A DNA stretch of 6,033 nucleotides, from assembly GCA_964424205.1 (NCBI GenBank), contig CAYRIF010000240.1, positions 1 through 6,033 on the forward strand, written 5' to 3'. The notes beneath the pieces are model-generated. The model did not search any database. It was not told the DNA's origin and was given only the letters and a program-made list of their open reading frames with translations. The position numbers were made by a program, and so were the translations under genes. Every line of letters starts with the position of its first letter. The first letter of the stretch is position 1. Positions 4,542-6,033 of the stretch are shown in pieces. This DNA is from CAYRIF01 sp964424205. Its GTDB lineage: Bacteria > Bacteroidota > Bacteroidia > Cytophagales > Cyclobacteriaceae.

Positions 4542-6033
4542 ATGACGAAAAAAAGAAAAAAGGCTCATAATAAGAGCAGAGGAACTTCAACAAGTTTAAA
4601 TTCACTAAAAGAAGAAATATTAACGCTACTTGATAAGGATAATTCGATCGCCTATTCGGTAAGGCAAATAGCCAAAAAGCTTCATATCAGAGGCAATAAT
4701 TCAAAGGACACATTGTTAAACCTGCTTTTTGCCATGGAAAAAAGTGGGCAAATTGGTAAGGTGAGGAATAATTTTAAAAGTATCCGAAAAGGAAAGGTAC
4801 ACACTGGAACAATAGATTTTGTAAATTCAAGATTTGCATTTATTGTTTCTGATGACTTTGAAGATGATTTCAAGGTCAGGGCTGAGTACTTAGGGTCGGC
4901 ACTTCACGGTGATACGGTAGAATTTGTTGTCTCAGGAAAAAAAGTAAAGGTTGCAAATGTTGTTTCAAGACAGCGGACAGAATTTGTGGGAAGAATAGAA
5001 ATTTCTCCAAAATTTGCGTTTGTAGTGGTGGACAATAGAAAGATGCATTATGATATTTTTGTTCAGCCAAAATATGCTAAAAGAGCAGAGCACAATGATA
5101 AAGTTATTGTAGAGATTACAAAATGGCCATTTAAGGGCAGGAATCCTGAGGGGAAAGTTGTTCGTGTTTTAGGAAAAGCAGGAGAGCATAATGCTGAAAT
5201 TAATTCCATTATGGCGGAATTTGAATTGCCATTTGAATTTCCGAATAGCATTGAGGAAGAAGCAAAAAAGATTAAGGATAGAATCACAGCAAAGGATATT
5301 ACTAAAAGAAAGGACTTTAGAGAGACGACTACTTTTACGATTGATCCGAATGATGCTAAAGATTTTGACGATGCTATTTCTTTCAAAAAATTGGAAAATG
5401 GTAATTATGAGGTAGGCGTGCACATCGCAGATGTAACACATTATATCAAAAAAGGGAGTGCATTGGATAAGGAAGCGATTGAGCGCGCAACTTCGGTTTA
5501 CTTGGTGGACAGAACAATCCCGATGCTACCAGAGAGATTATCGAATGAACTATGCTCATTGCGTCCGCATGAAGATAAGCTGACCTTTGCGGCAGTGTTT
5601 GAATTAGATAAAGATGCAAATATTAAAAAGGAGTGGTTTGGCAGAACGATTATTCATTCGGATAGAAGGTTCACCTACGAAGAGGCGCAAGAAGGAATAG
5701 AAACCAAAGAAGGAGATTTTGCCGAAGCGTTGGAAATTTTAAACACCCTTGCCAAGAAACTCAAAGTAGAGCGCTTTAAAAATGGGGCAATTAGTTTTGA
5801 AACGGTTGAGGTAAAGTTCACCTTAGATGAAAATGGAAAGCCACTCGGTCTGGTACAAAAAATAAGAAAAGATGCCCATAAGCTGGTAGAGGAATTTATG
5901 CTTTTGGCTAATAAACGGGTCGCTACTTTTGTGTATAACTTGGGAAAAGGAAAAAACAAAAAGACGTTTATTTATCGAGTGCATGATAATCCTGATCCTG
6001 AAAAACTGAATGATTTTTCAGCTTTTGCAGTTA
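4542..6033 (+). CDS. rnr: Ribonuclease R (RNase II/RNB family 3'-5' exoribonuclease), 3' partial
   Basis: RNase R is a processive, Mg-dependent 3'-5' exoribonuclease that degrades structured RNA, including defective rRNA and mRNA fragments. From the ATG at 4542 the frame runs unbroken for 497 codons and off the window end. The order is: a basic start MTKKRKKAHNKSR; a winged-helix-like part (about 19-85); two cold-shock/OB-type domains (about 86-140, with GTIDFVNSRFAFI, and 148-205, with GRIEISPKFAFVV); then the RNB catalytic domain from about 255. The active centre TIDPNDAKDFDDA has Asp268, Asp274, Asp276 and Asp277, matching E. coli RNase R Asp272, 278, 280 and 281. HIADV is at 294-298, Tyr320 matches E. 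coli Tyr324, and LPERLSNELCSLRP spans 329-342. The rest of RNB and the S1 domain lie beyond the window. The upstream TerB-like gene is 200 bp away, so separate transcription is likely. The start is favoured by the basic N-terminus and the numbering offset of only four from E. coli. Confidence 0.96.
   Translation, partial: MTKKRKKAHNKSRGTSTSLNSLKEEILTLLDKDNSIAYSVRQIAKKLHIRGNNSKDTLLNLLFAMEKSGQIGKVRNNFKSIRKGKVHTGTIDFVNSRFAFIVSDDFEDDFKVRAEYLGSALHGDTVEFVVSGKKVKVANVVSRQRTEFVGRIEISPKFAFVVVDNRKMHYDIFVQPKYAKRAEHNDKVIVEITKWPFKGRNPEGKVVRVLGKAGEHNAEINSIMAEFELPFEFPNSIEEEAKKIKDRITAKDITKRKDFRETTTFTIDPNDAKDFDDAISFKKLENGNYEVGVHIADVTHYIKKGSALDKEAIERATSVYLVDRTIPMLPERLSNELCSLRPHEDKLTFAAVFELDKDANIKKEWFGRTIIHSDRRFTYEEAQEGIETKEGDFAEALEILNTLAKKLKVERFKNGAISFETVEVKFTLDENGKPLGLVQKIRKDAHKLVEEFMLLANKRVATFVYNLGKGKNKKTFIYRVHDNPDPEKLNDFSAFAV

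Noticed and set aside
4682..5959. Several - strand ORFs (4682-4873, 4876-5070, 5063-5386, 5169-5441, 5675-5959) and a + strand ORF at 5191-5415
   Set aside because: All lie inside the continuous RNase R frame, which has intact domains and catalytic residues; these are shadows.

Overview
The window is ordinary chromosomal sequence from a Bacteroidota bacterium, most likely of the Cytophagales/Cyclobacteriaceae type. This is judged from AT-rich DNA, start codons without Shine-Dalgarno sequences, a TAnnTTTG-type -7 box, and the protein variants seen: a short RsmI, a Bacteroidota-style dGTPase N-terminus, and a small beta-barrel protein ending in Phe. The genus-level guess is inference; no search could be run.

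Layout: (1) bases 1-1353, + strand, carry a dGTPase (dgt) that lacks only its first few residues; its frame is open from base 1. (2) Bases 1376-2613, - strand, hold a probable two-gene operon: an inositol-monophosphatase-family phosphatase (suhB-like) followed after 23 bp by a small secreted beta-barrel-type protein. (3) Bases 2658-3062, + strand, encode a single-domain CheY-like response regulator, divergent from suhB. (4) Bases 3065-3748, - strand, encode RsmI, the 16S rRNA C1402 2'-O-methyltransferase, convergent with the response regulator and only 2 bp away. (5) Bases 3749-3900 are an AT-rich divergent intergenic region. (6) Bases 3901-4341, + strand, encode a TerB-like protein. (7) Bases 4342-4541 are non-coding, with a short inverted repeat just before the next start. 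(8) Bases 4542-6033, + strand, encode the first 497 residues of RNase R (rnr); the frame is uninterrupted and runs off the window end.

The genes are mainly housekeeping: nucleotide-pool control (dgt), phosphate-ester hydrolysis (suhB), ribosome modification (rsmI) and RNA decay (rnr). Two small proteins of unknown specific role (beta-barrel and TerB-like) and an orphan receiver lie between them. Orientation changes often, so most genes seem to be transcribed alone or in pairs. I see no tRNA, rRNA, CRISPR array, insertion sequence, phage gene or toxin-antitoxin pair, and no convincing new multi-gene system. The points most worth a second look are the divergent promoter at 2607-2638, the inverted repeat before rnr, the phosphatase/beta-barrel pairing and the orphan TerB-like protein.
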